From: Chitinophaga pinensis
GTDB lineage: Bacteria > Bacteroidota > Bacteroidia > Flavobacteriales_D > Crocinitomicaceae
Assembly: GCA_945883825.1 (NCBI GenBank)
Contig: CAMCYF010000005.1
Location: 28,966-92,965 of the forward strand
DNA: 64,000 nt
Direction: 5' to 3'
The notes beneath the pieces are model-generated. The model made no database searches and was not told the origin of the DNA. It worked only from the letters and a program-made list of their open reading frames with translations. How positions within the stretch are numbered: position 1 is the stretch's first letter; each line of letters starts with the position of its first letter. The position numbers and the translations under genes are program-made. This document shows, piece by piece, positions 18,801 to 27,581 of this stretch.

Positions 18801-20482
18801 AATTTTATTGTCAGATGGATAAGTTTAAATGGTATATGAATGATGAAAATATTGAATTAACTAATGTTAATGATGTTTTTGAAAATATCAATTCTGAATC
18901 TGTTGTTAACAATTTTTTTTCATTGGATGAAAAGCAAGATTCACTTCAATTTAATTCCATTAGCGCAAAATTTTACTTAAATCAACAGACTATATTGTGT
19001 GATAAAGTGAAATTTGTCAGAGTAGCTGACGCACTTCTTTATCCTGAAAAAACAACTTTGAATATCCGAGCTTATGGAGTGATTGACTCCTTATATAATT
19101 CTACTATTGTTGCAAATTATAATACAAAATTCCATAAATTTATAAATGCATCGATTTATATAAAATCTAGAAATTTCTATCAAGGTTATGCTACCTATCC
19201 ATATTATGACAGGGATAGTAGTTTAACATTAGTTTCTATGTCTAAAATAAGTGGCGAAAATTTAATTACTGTTGCAAATGGAGAAATTCCTGAAAAATCT
19301 CAATTTAAGTTATCTAAAGAATTTGATTATTTTGGAAAAATAGCAATTTTATCTTCAAATGAAGGAATTATTTTAAACGGTTCAGCCAGACTTAAGCATA
19401 ATTGTGATTACGATAAATCATGGCTTCAATTTCAAGATACAGTCATAGCAAAAAACATTCAACTCCCCATTTCAGAACAACCAATAAATTCTATTGGGCA
19501 AAAAATGGCAATTGGGTTTTTATGGCATGACAATGAAAATATTGATAGCTTAAGTATTTATCCTGCATTTATCTCTAAAAAGCTTGGTACAGACGATATA
19601 AAATTATTTTCAATAAGTGGATATATAGAATATAACCAACTAGCTAATGAGTTTCAAATTGCAACAAAATCACGTTTGGCAAAATCGGATTCATTATCTA
19701 ATTTATTTTCTCTAAATATAAAAACTTGTCAAGTTAATGCATACGGAGATATTGATTTAGGTATTAATTTAGGAGATCTTAAAATAGAATCTTATGGTAA
19801 AATTGAATTCAATCAAGAACTGAAAAAAACTAAATTTTTTCTAAATGCTAAGATTACAATACCGCTTCCAAATAGTTTAATGGATAACTTGGCTAATAAA
19901 ATTAAGCTAAATGACCAATTATTAAATTTAGATTTTAATACCTATAGTTGGAATATGAGAAATGCCTTTGCAAAATGGAGTCCAAAATATTATGATAAAT
20001 TTTTTAATGATTATCAAGAAGATGATATTCGAAAGATGCCAAATTTATTAGAAAATTCTCTAGTTTTATCTGGTATTGTTTTAGAATCTTATGGAGGTAT
20101 TTCATCTTCAAATAAAAATACATACAAAGGTATTATCTCTTCGAATAATTCTGTTGGAATTGTTGGGATGAATGGTATTTCTGTCTTTAAGGTTGTTCCC
20201 TTTCAAATGTTTTATAATCAAACGTTTTCTCGTTCTCATAATCAAGGTTTATCTTGGAAAATTGTTTTAGATGATCAGTTTAATTATTTTTTTAATTACA
20301 ATATGGAAGATAAAAGAAATGGGGAATTTTTGATTCATAGTTCTGATGAAACATTTAAAAAAATAATTTCTGATATAAAACCGAATAAACGTAATGAGAA
20401 AAACTTTAAATTTGATCTTATGAATGATAAAATAAGAGATGATTCTATGACTGTTTTTAGATCTTTATTTTTATATAAATAG
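15896..20482 (+). CDS. Giant secreted protein of unknown function
   Basis: A 1,528-residue protein starting at the ATG that overlaps the prmA stop (ATGA). The longer frame from 15863 is rejected because it would push the signal peptide inside. Residues 1-24 form a signal peptide (KLLFFSFTFLFINFFFSQNF). The rest lacks further membrane segments. It consists of alternating short strands with many Ser, Asn, Asp and Phe residues, suggesting a long beta-rich fold. There is no recognisable T9SS C-terminal signal or lipobox. The site between prmA and plsY suggests co-transcription with housekeeping genes. I cannot assign a family. Confidence 0.8.
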   Translation: MKPNKLLFFSFTFLFINFFFSQNFSKDRDKFAKEWMKFALTESEKDFCKDQLTDFLEKSKLSDFKFNKLVDDCNLLVSNQFVINSDCFNFLASSVYQELNSFKPSFNSEWHEILFETLANNREKQIDFLNFSHYFFKSKKLFSEETFSWYFNSFAFSWETEKRITLRCIQGNLVCRVFLDGKIASDSIKIYQTDGVFDIFNNKWEGKGGEITWEKVKINKDETFAKLRNYKCNLTSQSVLIDTVELTTPYFNVPILGRLKDKTISELSEGESSPQFSSYEKRLKIKDLREGIDYDGEFTLLGDEFIGSGSNEKPAKLILKYNNQALFEVLSTNFKMNQNEIIIRKARIKMNYSNGDSLTIDDAFFYFDESKREISLSAPTKANIYSPFIDSYFKLYVYAPKLIWNLDTPTPYYTYEVATSQEQKVASIQSINYFDAKLFDKFKGVSGIHPFSIISKKCREIQSLTFTEASFASLLRKSIEQVLPEIVDMAADGFLRYDSNLKLIFVSQKLIDFSDASIGKIDFDNILISSDFRIINSDESKLSEMNDKTKSTILTEISATNLRKQNSFIYASINLDENYLRINEVNQVVLSKAQKTIIYPDSSFIIMEKNRDIRFSGWLNAGKLEFHTIESKFIYEDFKVKIINSDEAFLRVKPLRKEDGEDNIQMLSSISNLQGDLFIDDPLLKSGKQTSNSKFPYLQTSTDCFVFYDAKYIEKGAYDRERFYYRIGLFEMDSLDNFNEKSFNLSGELVSGGIFPNLSEKLGIMNDYSFGFIADTPTEGYDFYGTKTKYTNKIALSSNGLQGSGTIKFFNSTSISKKLTFLPDSTIGLAQFVNEESTLFPNIESELARITYQPKKQILQVNSYLSYPLSMFHGEVNMQGLLKLEEKSVTGIGTILFEDAVMTSLDFSFKQNDILSNNTSFSLINRLTNNDEFPYAFESKSFSASISLINRIGEFNSNITNRIKFPVNKFYCQMDKFKWYMNDENIELTNVNDVFENINSESVVNNFFSLDEKQDSLQFNSISAKFYLNQQTILCDKVKFVRVADALLYPEKTTLNIRAYGVIDSLYNSTIVANYNTKFHKFINASIYIKSRNFYQGYATYPYYDRDSSLTLVSMSKISGENLITVANGEIPEKSQFKLSKEFDYFGKIAILSSNEGIILNGSARLKHNCDYDKSWLQFQDTVIAKNIQLPISEQPINSIGQKMAIGFLWHDNENIDSLSIYPAFISKKLGTDDIKLFSISGYIEYNQLANEFQIATKSRLAKSDSLSNLFSLNIKTCQVNAYGDIDLGINLGDLKIESYGKIEFNQELKKTKFFLNAKITIPLPNSLMDNLANKIKLNDQLLNLDFNTYSWNMRNAFAKWSPKYYDKFFNDYQEDDIRKMPNLLENSLVLSGIVLESYGGISSSNKNTYKGIISSNNSVGIVGMNGISVFKVVPFQMFYNQTFSRSHNQGLSWKIVLDDQFNYFFNYNMEDKRNGEFLIHSSDETFKKIISDIKPNKRNEKNFKFDLMNDKIRDDSMTVFRSLFLYK

Positions 20483-20487
20483 ATTCT

Positions 20488-21117
20488 ATGTTAATTGTCA
20501 TAATAATCTTCATTGCATATTTAATTGGTTCAATTCCCTCCGCAGTTTGGCTAGGAATGTATTTTCATAAAATTGATATTCGTGATTTTGGTAGTGGAAA
20601 TGCAGGTGCAACTAATACTTTTCGAGTTCTTGGGAAGAGATTAGGTTGGATTGTTTTGATCTGTGATATTTCAAAAGGAATTATTGCTTCTACTTTACCT
20701 TATTTATTTTCATCATTTTATTTAGGTTTCAAGGATGAAGTTTTAATTCTTCAACTTTGTGCTTCTTTTACTGCGGTTATTGGTCACGTTTTTCCAATTT
20801 TTGCAAATTTTAGAGGCGGAAAAGGTGTAGCAACTGCCTTGGGATTGCTTTTTGGAGTTAATCCACTTGCAGCAGGAATTTGCTTGTGTATATTTTTAAT
20901 TGTTTTTATTTCTTTCCGCTTTGTTTCATTGGGAGCAATTACTGCTGCACTAGCTTTTCCGTTCATAAGTTATTTTGCATTAAATGAGGATGCACGTATT
21001 ATGATAATTTTTACGATTGTTCTTTCTGCACTAGTTATAATTGCACACAGAAATAATTTTGCTCGTTTAATAAACGGAAATGAAAATAAAATTGACATTC
21101 GCAAGAAAAAGATTTAG
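20488..21117 (+). CDS. plsY: Glycerol-3-phosphate acyltransferase
   Basis: Inner-membrane enzyme that acylates glycerol 3-phosphate with acyl-phosphate, the first step of phospholipid synthesis. It has 209 residues and about five membrane helices. All three PlsY motifs are visible: GSIPSAVWLG (residues about 13-22), the GSGNAGATNTFRVLG loop (36-50) and the FRGGKGVATALG phosphate-binding loop (about 109-120). It begins 5 bases after the giant secreted gene and is probably the last gene of the tpiA operon. Confidence 0.96.
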   Translation: MLIVIIIFIAYLIGSIPSAVWLGMYFHKIDIRDFGSGNAGATNTFRVLGKRLGWIVLICDISKGIIASTLPYLFSSFYLGFKDEVLILQLCASFTAVIGHVFPIFANFRGGKGVATALGLLFGVNPLAAGICLCIFLIVFISFRFVSLGAITAALAFPFISYFALNEDARIMIIFTIVLSALVIIAHRNNFARLINGNENKIDIRKKKI

Positions 21118-21187
21118 TCGATTTTATAATAGGGGATAAAAACAATTTTTAGATTTTCTCAAGATTTACTAATTTTAATAAAAAAAG

Positions 21188-21460
21188 ATGCATAATCCTG
21201 ATTCGAAAGAACTTTTAGACTTATTAGAAGAAAAAGTTACAACACATTCAATTATTCTTTATAATGATGATTTTAATACTTTTGATCATGTGATTTCTTG
21301 TTTAATTCAGATTTGCAATCATGAGTTAATTCAAGCAGAACAATGCGCATGGATTGTCCATACAAATGGAAAATGTATTGTTAAAACAGGTGAATATAAA
21401 CAACTAGAGCCTTTATGTACTTTGTTGCTTGAGAAAGGTCTTTCAGCAATTATTGAATAA
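21188..21460 (+). CDS. clpS: Clp protease adaptor ClpS
   Basis: Delivers N-degron substrates to a Clp AAA+ unfoldase. At 90 residues it has the ClpS fold. SIILYNDDFNTFDHVISCL carries the substrate-binding Asn-Asp and the Asp/His pocket positions, followed by the EQCAWIVHTNGKCIVKTG core. The window also encodes ClpC at 42.6 kb, a possible partner. The gene ends one base before the rhomboid ATG, so the two are likely co-transcribed. Confidence 0.93.
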   Translation: MHNPDSKELLDLLEEKVTTHSIILYNDDFNTFDHVISCLIQICNHELIQAEQCAWIVHTNGKCIVKTGEYKQLEPLCTLLLEKGLSAIIE

Positions 21461-21461
21461 G

Positions 21462-22001
21462 ATGAAAATTAGTTTTGTTTCTCGTGGAACCTTATTGATT
21501 TCTTTATTTTCTTTAATTGGAATGATTGCTCTAAAAGTTTTTCCAAGTAGCAGTCAATTCTTTATCTTGGATGGTAATTGTCATTTTACATCTTGGAAAT
21601 GGTACCTTTCAAATTTCACGTATATTTTTGGACATATCGACACAATTCATTTAGTAGGAAATTTGTCTATTATTTTATTGTTGGGGCCACTAATTGAACT
21701 AAAATATGGAACTAAAAGGATGTTGATTATGACGATGGTTACGGCTGGGTTTACGGCATTACTTCACACTTTATTGTGGGATAATGGATTATTAGGCGCT
21801 AGTGGAATTGCATTTATGTATATAATTCTATCATCTTTGCTTAATTCCAGTGGAAGAGAAATACCATTTACTTTTATTTTAATCGTTTTATTGTACTTGG
21901 GTCAAGAAATATATTCCTCATTTCAAAAAGATAATATCTCTCATTTTGCACATTTATTTGGTGGAGCAATGGGAGCATTTTGGGGTTTATTTCGAAAATA
22001 A
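21462..22001 (+). CDS. Rhomboid family intramembrane serine protease
   Basis: A 179-residue membrane protein with about six hydrophobic segments. The HLVGN motif (residues 63-67) in helix 2, the catalytic Ser114 in LGASGIAF and His164 in HFAHLFGGAMG form the rhomboid active site. It would cleave transmembrane substrates within the bilayer. The ATG at 21462 is chosen over a longer frame that would overlap clpS. It abuts the convergent TlpA-like gene with no spacing. Confidence 0.92.
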   Translation: MKISFVSRGTLLISLFSLIGMIALKVFPSSSQFFILDGNCHFTSWKWYLSNFTYIFGHIDTIHLVGNLSIILLLGPLIELKYGTKRMLIMTMVTAGFTALLHTLLWDNGLLGASGIAFMYIILSSLLNSSGREIPFTFILIVLLYLGQEIYSSFQKDNISHFAHLFGGAMGAFWGLFRK

Positions 22002-23396
22002 TTATTCTCCAATTTGTTCTATTTTCCTTTTAATATCATAAAAGATCCTTTCGATTGTTTCATATGAACCATTAGGTGATGGTGAAAGTGCTGGTGAGGC
22101 AAGTAAAACTAAGTCTTTATCTAGAAATAAATAATAAGGAAAAGAAGGTATGTTTAATATTTTCCATGATTTTTCGCTTGGTTCAAGTTCAAATTTTCTC
22201 CACTTTATTAAATCGAGATTTCTTTGTTCTGAAATTGAAAAATATTCCTTCGGTTTGGAGTAAACACTTATGATATTTATGTATTTTTCATATTTCTCAT
22301 TGAGTTTTAAAAGTGCTGAAATCTCACTTATAGATTTTTGATTCTTAGGATCAAAACAATGAATATAAATTGGTTTTCCCTTCAACATTTGAAGTGTGTA
22401 TTTATTTTTTTTGTCTAATTCTATATTTGGAAAGATGTCGCCAATCTTTATTTCATCTTTTTTTTGTAACGAATTTTTTGCGATAATTGAATGGATTGGG
22501 TAATTACTTTTTTCATTAATTATATTTAATAGATTGTTGGAAATTTTAGAGGAAAAAATACCTTGATTAATAAAAATTAGTAAAATTAATTCTGAAAGCT
22601 CTTCTGATTGTATATAGGGATCTTTATTTAAAGTTTTTATACAATTAACGTGATCATAATTTATAATATAATTATTTAACTGAGTCCTTAGGTTTTGATC
22701 TAGTTTATAATAATAGTTTTCATAAAATGAGTAAAGGTATTCTATGTACTTATCATTATTAATCAATATAGGTGAATCCTTTATATAAAATTCAAATTTA
22801 TCTTCTTCACTTGGAGCACTTATAAAATTGATATTGTCAATTGAAAGTCCAATTGAATATTTTAAATACGAGCGAAAAAAGAGTGAGGTATCTTTTGAAT
22901 AAACACTATTGACTTCTTTCTTAAATGCTGCAATTTTTTGTACGAATTCTCCTGGTTGCTTATCTTTTAGTATATAAATATCTGACAAATAATTATCCAT
23001 CCAGGCTTCAAATCCTAAAATCTTATAATTAATATCATTGGTATCCAATTTAAAAAATACCATTTCAATTTCATTATTAGTAATGAACTGAGTAATTTGT
23101 CCGTCTTGAGGTATATCTATAAAATAAGTACTATTTGGTTGGATATACATCCATGAGAAGTTAGAATTTACGCGAAGAATAATTTTTTTAATACTATTAC
23201 TCGAGAAGATTAATCTAAAATTACCTTTGTCGTCAACTTTTGTCTCACTAATTTTTATTTCTTTTTTTGTTATGTAATCTTCAATTTCAAATAAAGAAAC
23301 AGTTGCTTTTGGAAAATCGCAGTAGCCATTAATTATAACTTCTGCAAAAACTGTATGTGAGAACAAAGTAAAAAGAACAAAAATTGTATTTTTCAT
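22002..23396 (-). CDS. Secreted thioredoxin-fold protein without CxxC (TlpA-like)
   Basis: A 464-residue protein with a signal peptide (about residues 1-18, ending VFAE). The N-terminal 110 residues resemble the DUF4369-type beta-sandwich often found before TlpA domains in Bacteroidota. The C-terminal 150 residues look like a TlpA/redoxin domain: GDIFPNIELD, a KGKPIYIHCFD core and NIPSFPYYLFLD with the cis-proline. The usual CxxC is replaced by CFDP, leaving one cysteine, so classical disulfide reduction is unlikely. It lies 19 bases downstream of coaD and may be the tail of that operon. Confidence 0.75.
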   Translation of the reverse strand: MKNTIFVLFTLFSHTVFAEVIINGYCDFPKATVSLFEIEDYITKKEIKISETKVDDKGNFRLIFSSNSIKKIILRVNSNFSWMYIQPNSTYFIDIPQDGQITQFITNNEIEMVFFKLDTNDINYKILGFEAWMDNYLSDIYILKDKQPGEFVQKIAAFKKEVNSVYSKDTSLFFRSYLKYSIGLSIDNINFISAPSEEDKFEFYIKDSPILINNDKYIEYLYSFYENYYYKLDQNLRTQLNNYIINYDHVNCIKTLNKDPYIQSEELSELILLIFINQGIFSSKISNNLLNIINEKSNYPIHSIIAKNSLQKKDEIKIGDIFPNIELDKKNKYTLQMLKGKPIYIHCFDPKNQKSISEISALLKLNEKYEKYINIISVYSKPKEYFSISEQRNLDLIKWRKFELEPSEKSWKILNIPSFPYYLFLDKDLVLLASPALSPSPNGSYETIERIFYDIKRKIEQIGE

Positions 23397-23415
23397 AGTT
23401 TTTCTTATAAACTAA

Positions 23416-23880
23416 TTAATTTTTAGCAAGCAAGTTTGGAAAACTAACAAAAGGTGAAATATCAGCTTTATTGGTATACATTTCTCGGATAATGGATGAA
23501 TTTAATGCGCTGTGTTTTTCATCACTTAGAAAAAAAATGGTTTCTATTCCTGAAGAAATAGCATTATTCATATTTGCTATTGACTTTTCATATTCAAAAT
23601 CAGAAGAGTTTCTAAGCCCTCTTATTATATGACTAGCTTTAATTTCTTTGCAATATTCTACCGTCAATTTTTGGTATGTTCCAACTTTAACGTTTGGGTA
23701 TTTTTTAAATAATTCTTTAATATGTTTAATTCTATTCTCAGTATCAAAAAGATATTTTTTGGTGCTATTAATTCCTATCCCAATATAGATTTCATCAAAA
23801 AGATTAAGGGCTTTAAAAACGATTGCTTCATGACCCTTTGTGAATGGATCGAATGATCCGGGAAAAAGTCCTTTTTTCAT
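23416..23880 (-). CDS. coaD: Phosphopantetheine adenylyltransferase
   Basis: Transfers AMP from ATP to 4'-phosphopantetheine, the fourth step of CoA synthesis. The 154-residue length is standard. The nucleotidyltransferase T/HxGH motif appears as FPGSFDPFTKGH (residues 6-17). IRGLRNSSDFEYE and the C-terminal LNSSIIREM loop are also typical. It starts 6 bases after the rsmD stop, inside a minus-strand operon with DUF3822 and rsmD. Confidence 0.97.
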   Translation of the reverse strand: MKKGLFPGSFDPFTKGHEAIVFKALNLFDEIYIGIGINSTKKYLFDTENRIKHIKELFKKYPNVKVGTYQKLTVEYCKEIKASHIIRGLRNSSDFEYEKSIANMNNAISSGIETIFFLSDEKHSALNSSIIREMYTNKADISPFVSFPNLLAKN

Positions 23881-23886
23881 ATTTAT

Positions 23887-24423
23887 TTAGGATTTAAAAA
23901 AACTAAAATAGACATTCCCAAAGTTTCTGCAAAATTCAAAGTTATCCATAGTAGATAGATTTGTTTGTTTTCCGTGTTCAACTATTAGGTATCCATCAGG
24001 CTTTAGCAGTGATTTTTGGAATATCACAGTAATCAATTCTTCGTGAAATTTTAGATGAAAGGGAGGGTCTGCATATATTAAATCAAATTTTTCTTTTGAG
24101 TTGCGGCAGTAAATAATGCAGTCAGTTTTATATGAATTCATTGTTTCTTCAATTCCTAAATTTCGACTATTTGTTTTAAGGGATTGCACACATCTTGGGT
24201 TACTGTCAATTGAAAGGACTGATTTTGCACCTCTCGAAACAAATTCAAAAGAGATATTTCCAGTTCCAGCACATAGATCTAAAATAGCTTTATCCTCAAT
24301 AGAAAAATAATTTTCAAGAATATTAAAGCATCCTTCTTTAGCATAGTCTGTTGTTGGCCTTGATGGAAAATTTGGTGGTGTTACAAATCTTTTTCCTTTT
24401 AAGAAACCTCTAATTATTCGCAC
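23887..24423 (-). CDS. rsmD: 16S rRNA (guanine966-N2)-methyltransferase
   Basis: Methylates G966 of 16S rRNA on the 30S subunit. It has 178 residues. The N terminus MRIIRGFLKGKRF and SRPTTDYAKEGCFNIL are RsmD signatures, followed by the SAM loop LDLCAGTGNISFE and the catalytic DPPF of YADPPFHL. Its start lies 10 bases inside the end of the DUF3822 gene. The order DUF3822-rsmD-coaD is what I would expect in Bacteroidota. Confidence 0.95.
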   Translation of the reverse strand: MRIIRGFLKGKRFVTPPNFPSRPTTDYAKEGCFNILENYFSIEDKAILDLCAGTGNISFEFVSRGAKSVLSIDSNPRCVQSLKTNSRNLGIEETMNSYKTDCIIYCRNSKEKFDLIYADPPFHLKFHEELITVIFQKSLLKPDGYLIVEHGKQTNLSTMDNFEFCRNFGNVYFSFFKS

Positions 24424-25154
24424 GTTAGGGTAGAATTATATTCTAATTTATTCAAAAAATGAACAGAATAGTTACATAGTTCCTTGAAGTGAGCAATTAA
24501 ACCTATAATTTTTTCTGAATTCAGATTTTCCATATAACTCATAAGTTTTAAAGTGTTGTTTTCAGTAAGGCCTAGTTGTTTATGGTGCGACAAAATAAAA
24601 TAAATTAAGTCTTCCTCATCTTGATAGTCGAAAGAATTACAAACCAAAAGTTTACCATCTTTTTTAATGTACATAATGAAAGATTTCCCTTCAAATAGAA
24701 TAGAAATCAAATTTTTATGTTGTTCCTTGAAACAATTTTTAATTAAACAGGAAGCATGATGTTTTAATTCGCCATTAAAAAAGTAATTTCGTTTAAAATC
24801 GCGAAACCAATTTGGGATTGAGTAAACTAAAGATAGATTTTCCTCATAAATTGAATCGTAAAAAAGGGATTCACTTGGATTTAATTCACCAAAGTTTAGT
24901 CGGTAATAATTTTCTAGTTGACTTGGAAGGAAAAGGGCATTAGGAATTAAGGTGAATTGGCTAGAAAACCATGTAAAATGTGGTTTAGTTTCTGAATTTG
25001 AAAAGGGTCTAATGGCTTCTATTAATTCTTCATTATGAAAGGGTTGCTTTGCTTCTATTCTATTTTCATGAGCTATTGTTACTGAACTATCACTATTTTT
25101 TTTCAGAATAGTAAGTTTAGATGGATGAAAATCAAAAAAATATTTTTCTGACAT
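24414..25154 (-). CDS. DUF3822 family protein
   Basis: A 246-residue soluble protein with no signal or membrane segment. The order of features (SQFTLIPNALF, a central YSIPNW, then SFDYQDEEDLIYFIL with an ELGL-like turn) matches DUF3822, an actin/ASKHA-like family confined to Bacteroidota and found next to rsmD. No catalytic residues can be pointed out. It follows a membrane protein gene by 6 bases and overlaps rsmD by 10. Confidence 0.8.
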   Translation of the reverse strand: MSEKYFFDFHPSKLTILKKNSDSSVTIAHENRIEAKQPFHNEELIEAIRPFSNSETKPHFTWFSSQFTLIPNALFLPSQLENYYRLNFGELNPSESLFYDSIYEENLSLVYSIPNWFRDFKRNYFFNGELKHHASCLIKNCFKEQHKNLISILFEGKSFIMYIKKDGKLLVCNSFDYQDEEDLIYFILSHHKQLGLTENNTLKLMSYMENLNSEKIIGLIAHFKELCNYSVHFLNKLEYNSTLTCE

Positions 25155-25160
25155 TTATAT

Positions 25161-26054
25161 TTATTCTTCCTCCCACGAACCAGAGAGATCACTCATTTCT
25201 AATTTACCGAAATAAATAAGTTCTTTTGTTTTTTGTCCTTTGATTTTAGTGAAAGGGATAAAACCTTCTACACGAATTGTAGCAATAGAATCTATTCCAA
25301 TTACTATTTTGTCTGATTTTATTGTCCATTCCTTTTTATTCTGAGTAAAAGGTATATAACGTAATGCTTTAGCATCAAATGCACCTAATTCATTATCTAT
25401 TCGTTCCTTTAGGTAACTTCTATTTTCTGTAAAAGTTGTTTTTATAAAAGATACTTTAACGGTATCTCTTTTAAAATCTTTTAAATCAACAGGGCAAATT
25501 TTTGATTTCGAAAGTTTATATGCCTCGAATTCATTCATATTATTATCAATTGGACGATTATCGCGGTATATATAATTTCTTTCTGCCTCTGTAATTTTTC
25601 TACCTGGCACACTTCCTTCTGATACAACTGTATTTACGCTGTCTGTTTCGATAAAATTAATGATGGTTTCCCAATCTTGGGCATAAGAATTGTATCGTTC
25701 GAAGTAGGCTTTTTGTGCAGTTCTTAAATCACTTAAATTAAGACGTGACAATTCTTTACACAGTTCATAATTTTTTTGGTCGTTCATAGTATCAGAAACA
25801 CTGTAAAAAGAAAGATATAAGACAATTATTGCAATTATTAAAGAACCTAAACCGATAATTCGAGTCATTAATGTTGACAATTTTCCTGAAACATTCAAAA
25901 AAGAAATTATTGCTGTAATTAGGATTAAAAAGGAAGAAGCGTTGAAAGTCAAACTTTGCTCAGAGCTATAACCAGTTATTAGCAATGCTAATCCAAGAAT
26001 CAAGAATAAAGTTGGAACAGAATATTTTTTTAGAAGTAGACCAATGTTTAGCAT
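25161..26054 (-). CDS. Membrane protein with periplasmic domain, unknown function
   Basis: A 297-residue protein. The first 90 residues hold three hydrophobic segments (about 13-30, 35-53 and 66-86). A soluble domain of about 200 residues follows, with DLRTAQKAYFERYNSYAQDWETIINFI early on. That stretch resembles the linker and first helices seen in Bacteroidota proteins with pilin-like architecture, but no conserved domain name can be given. It is the first gene of the DUF3822-rsmD-coaD run and has a promoter box upstream. Confidence 0.72.
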   Translation of the reverse strand: MLNIGLLLKKYSVPTLFLILGLALLITGYSSEQSLTFNASSFLILITAIISFLNVSGKLSTLMTRIIGLGSLIIAIIVLYLSFYSVSDTMNDQKNYELCKELSRLNLSDLRTAQKAYFERYNSYAQDWETIINFIETDSVNTVVSEGSVPGRKITEAERNYIYRDNRPIDNNMNEFEAYKLSKSKICPVDLKDFKRDTVKVSFIKTTFTENRSYLKERIDNELGAFDAKALRYIPFTQNKKEWTIKSDKIVIGIDSIATIRVEGFIPFTKIKGQKTKELIYFGKLEMSDLSGSWEEE

Positions 26055-26079
26055 AGTTTAAAAATTAATTATATGATGT

Positions 26080-26087
26080 CAAATTTA
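26080..26087 (-). promoter_or_regulatory. Putative -7 box for the DUF3822-rsmD-coaD operon
   Basis: Minus-strand TAAATTTG (TAnnTTTG) lies 25 bases upstream of the first gene of the run. Confidence 0.5.
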
Positions 26088-26149
26088 GCATTTTTAATTT
26101 TATCAACGTATTTTGTCTATTAAATTTTTGTAATCTTTGGATTATTTAA

Positions 26150-27568
26150 ATGCCAAACACAAGCCATAATAATTTCGAGCAACTAGTAGAAAGTTATTTT
26201 CTGCATTCTTTCACTGAAGATCAGAAAAATGCCATGGATGTATTTATGCGTTTTTTTAATTCGGAAAAGCAATTTTGTCTTTATATTTTACAAGGTTTTG
26301 CAGGAACGGGCAAGTCATCATTAGTAGCAGCAATTGTAAAATCATTACAGGAAATTAAAATAAAAACTCGCTTGCTTGCTCCCACAGGTCGTGCAGCAAA
26401 AGTTCTTTCAAATTTTGCGAAAATACCAGCATATACTATTCACAAACAGATTTATTTTTCTGGAAATGAATTAAGCATACAAAAGCCAACATTGGCTAAA
26501 AATTTATTTGAAAACACCTTGTTTTTTGTGGATGAGGCTTCTATGATTGGGATTAGTGACAAAAACAATGAGACTAATTTATTGGAGGATCTTTTGAATT
26601 ATGTTTATCAAGGTAAAAATTGTAAGTTGATTTTTATGGGCGATTCCGGTCAGTTGCCACCGGTTGGACAAATAGATTCTCCAGCTCTTAGCAGTTCGTT
26701 TTTTTCTGAAAATTTTCCTAAAATATCAGTCTTTAAAGCAGAATTAAAAAATGTTGTGAGAACAACTGAGAATTCCTCCATTTTGACAAATGCAACCTTT
26801 ATTCGGGATAAATCTATTTTTGCTGCGCCATTTTTCAGGATTATCAACAACAAGGAAACTTTTCGCATTGCAGGTGGCGATTTACAAGATTATTTAGAAA
26901 CTTCTTATAATGAGGTTGGAATGGACCAAACTATTTTAGTCACCTTGTCTAACAAAAGAGCAAATCTATGGAATCAAGAAATTAGAGGTAGAATATTATT
27001 GCGAGAGGAAATCATGGAGCGTGGTGATATTTTAATGGTTGTAAAAAATAATTATTTTTGGTTGGATCCTCAATCTGAAATAGGTTTTATTGCAAATGGA
27101 GAACTCATAAAAGTTAAACGTATTATTCGATTCGAAGATCTATACGGCTTTCATTTTGTGCACCTTGAGATTCTCTTTTTGGATTATCCTGATGAAACTG
27201 AAAAAACAGTAATTGTAATGACTGAAGCAATTCTTGAAGAAACTCCAAATTTAAAAAGAGAGAAATTGAAGGAATTATTTTATGCAATTGAACAAGATTA
27301 TTTATATGAAAAGAACAAGCAGAAAAGATTTCAATTGGTGCTTAAGAATCCTTATTTTTCTGCATTACAAGTAAAATACGCTTATGCTGTAACAGTTCAT
27401 AAAGCACAAGGCGGACAATGGAAACATATATTTTTGGATTACGGTTTTGTTCCGGATGAATTGAAAAATGAAAATTATATTCCTTGGTTGTACACTGCTT
27501 TGACAAGGGCCTCAGAAAAGCTATTTTTATTAAATTTCCCTGCTGAATTTTTTTCAGCGGAAGAATAA
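26150..27568 (+). CDS. RecD-like superfamily 1 DNA helicase
   Basis: A 472-residue single-chain helicase. Walker A is GFAGTGKSS (residues 49-57), followed by motif Ia APTGRAAKVL, Walker B LFFVDEASMIG, motif III FMGDSGQLPPVG, and the C-terminal motifs VTVHKAQGGQW and YTALTRASEKLFLLN (V and VI). This is the compact RecD2/UvrD_C_2 type, which moves 5'-to-3' on single-stranded DNA. It lacks the N-terminal extension of full RecD2 and has no RecB or RecC neighbours, so it probably acts alone in repair or replication. Confidence 0.92.
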   Translation: MPNTSHNNFEQLVESYFLHSFTEDQKNAMDVFMRFFNSEKQFCLYILQGFAGTGKSSLVAAIVKSLQEIKIKTRLLAPTGRAAKVLSNFAKIPAYTIHKQIYFSGNELSIQKPTLAKNLFENTLFFVDEASMIGISDKNNETNLLEDLLNYVYQGKNCKLIFMGDSGQLPPVGQIDSPALSSSFFSENFPKISVFKAELKNVVRTTENSSILTNATFIRDKSIFAAPFFRIINNKETFRIAGGDLQDYLETSYNEVGMDQTILVTLSNKRANLWNQEIRGRILLREEIMERGDILMVVKNNYFWLDPQSEIGFIANGELIKVKRIIRFEDLYGFHFVHLEILFLDYPDETEKTVIVMTEAILEETPNLKREKLKELFYAIEQDYLYEKNKQKRFQLVLKNPYFSALQVKYAYAVTVHKAQGGQWKHIFLDYGFVPDELKNENYIPWLYTALTRASEKLFLLNFPAEFFSAEE

Positions 27569-27581
27569 TTTATAATTACTG

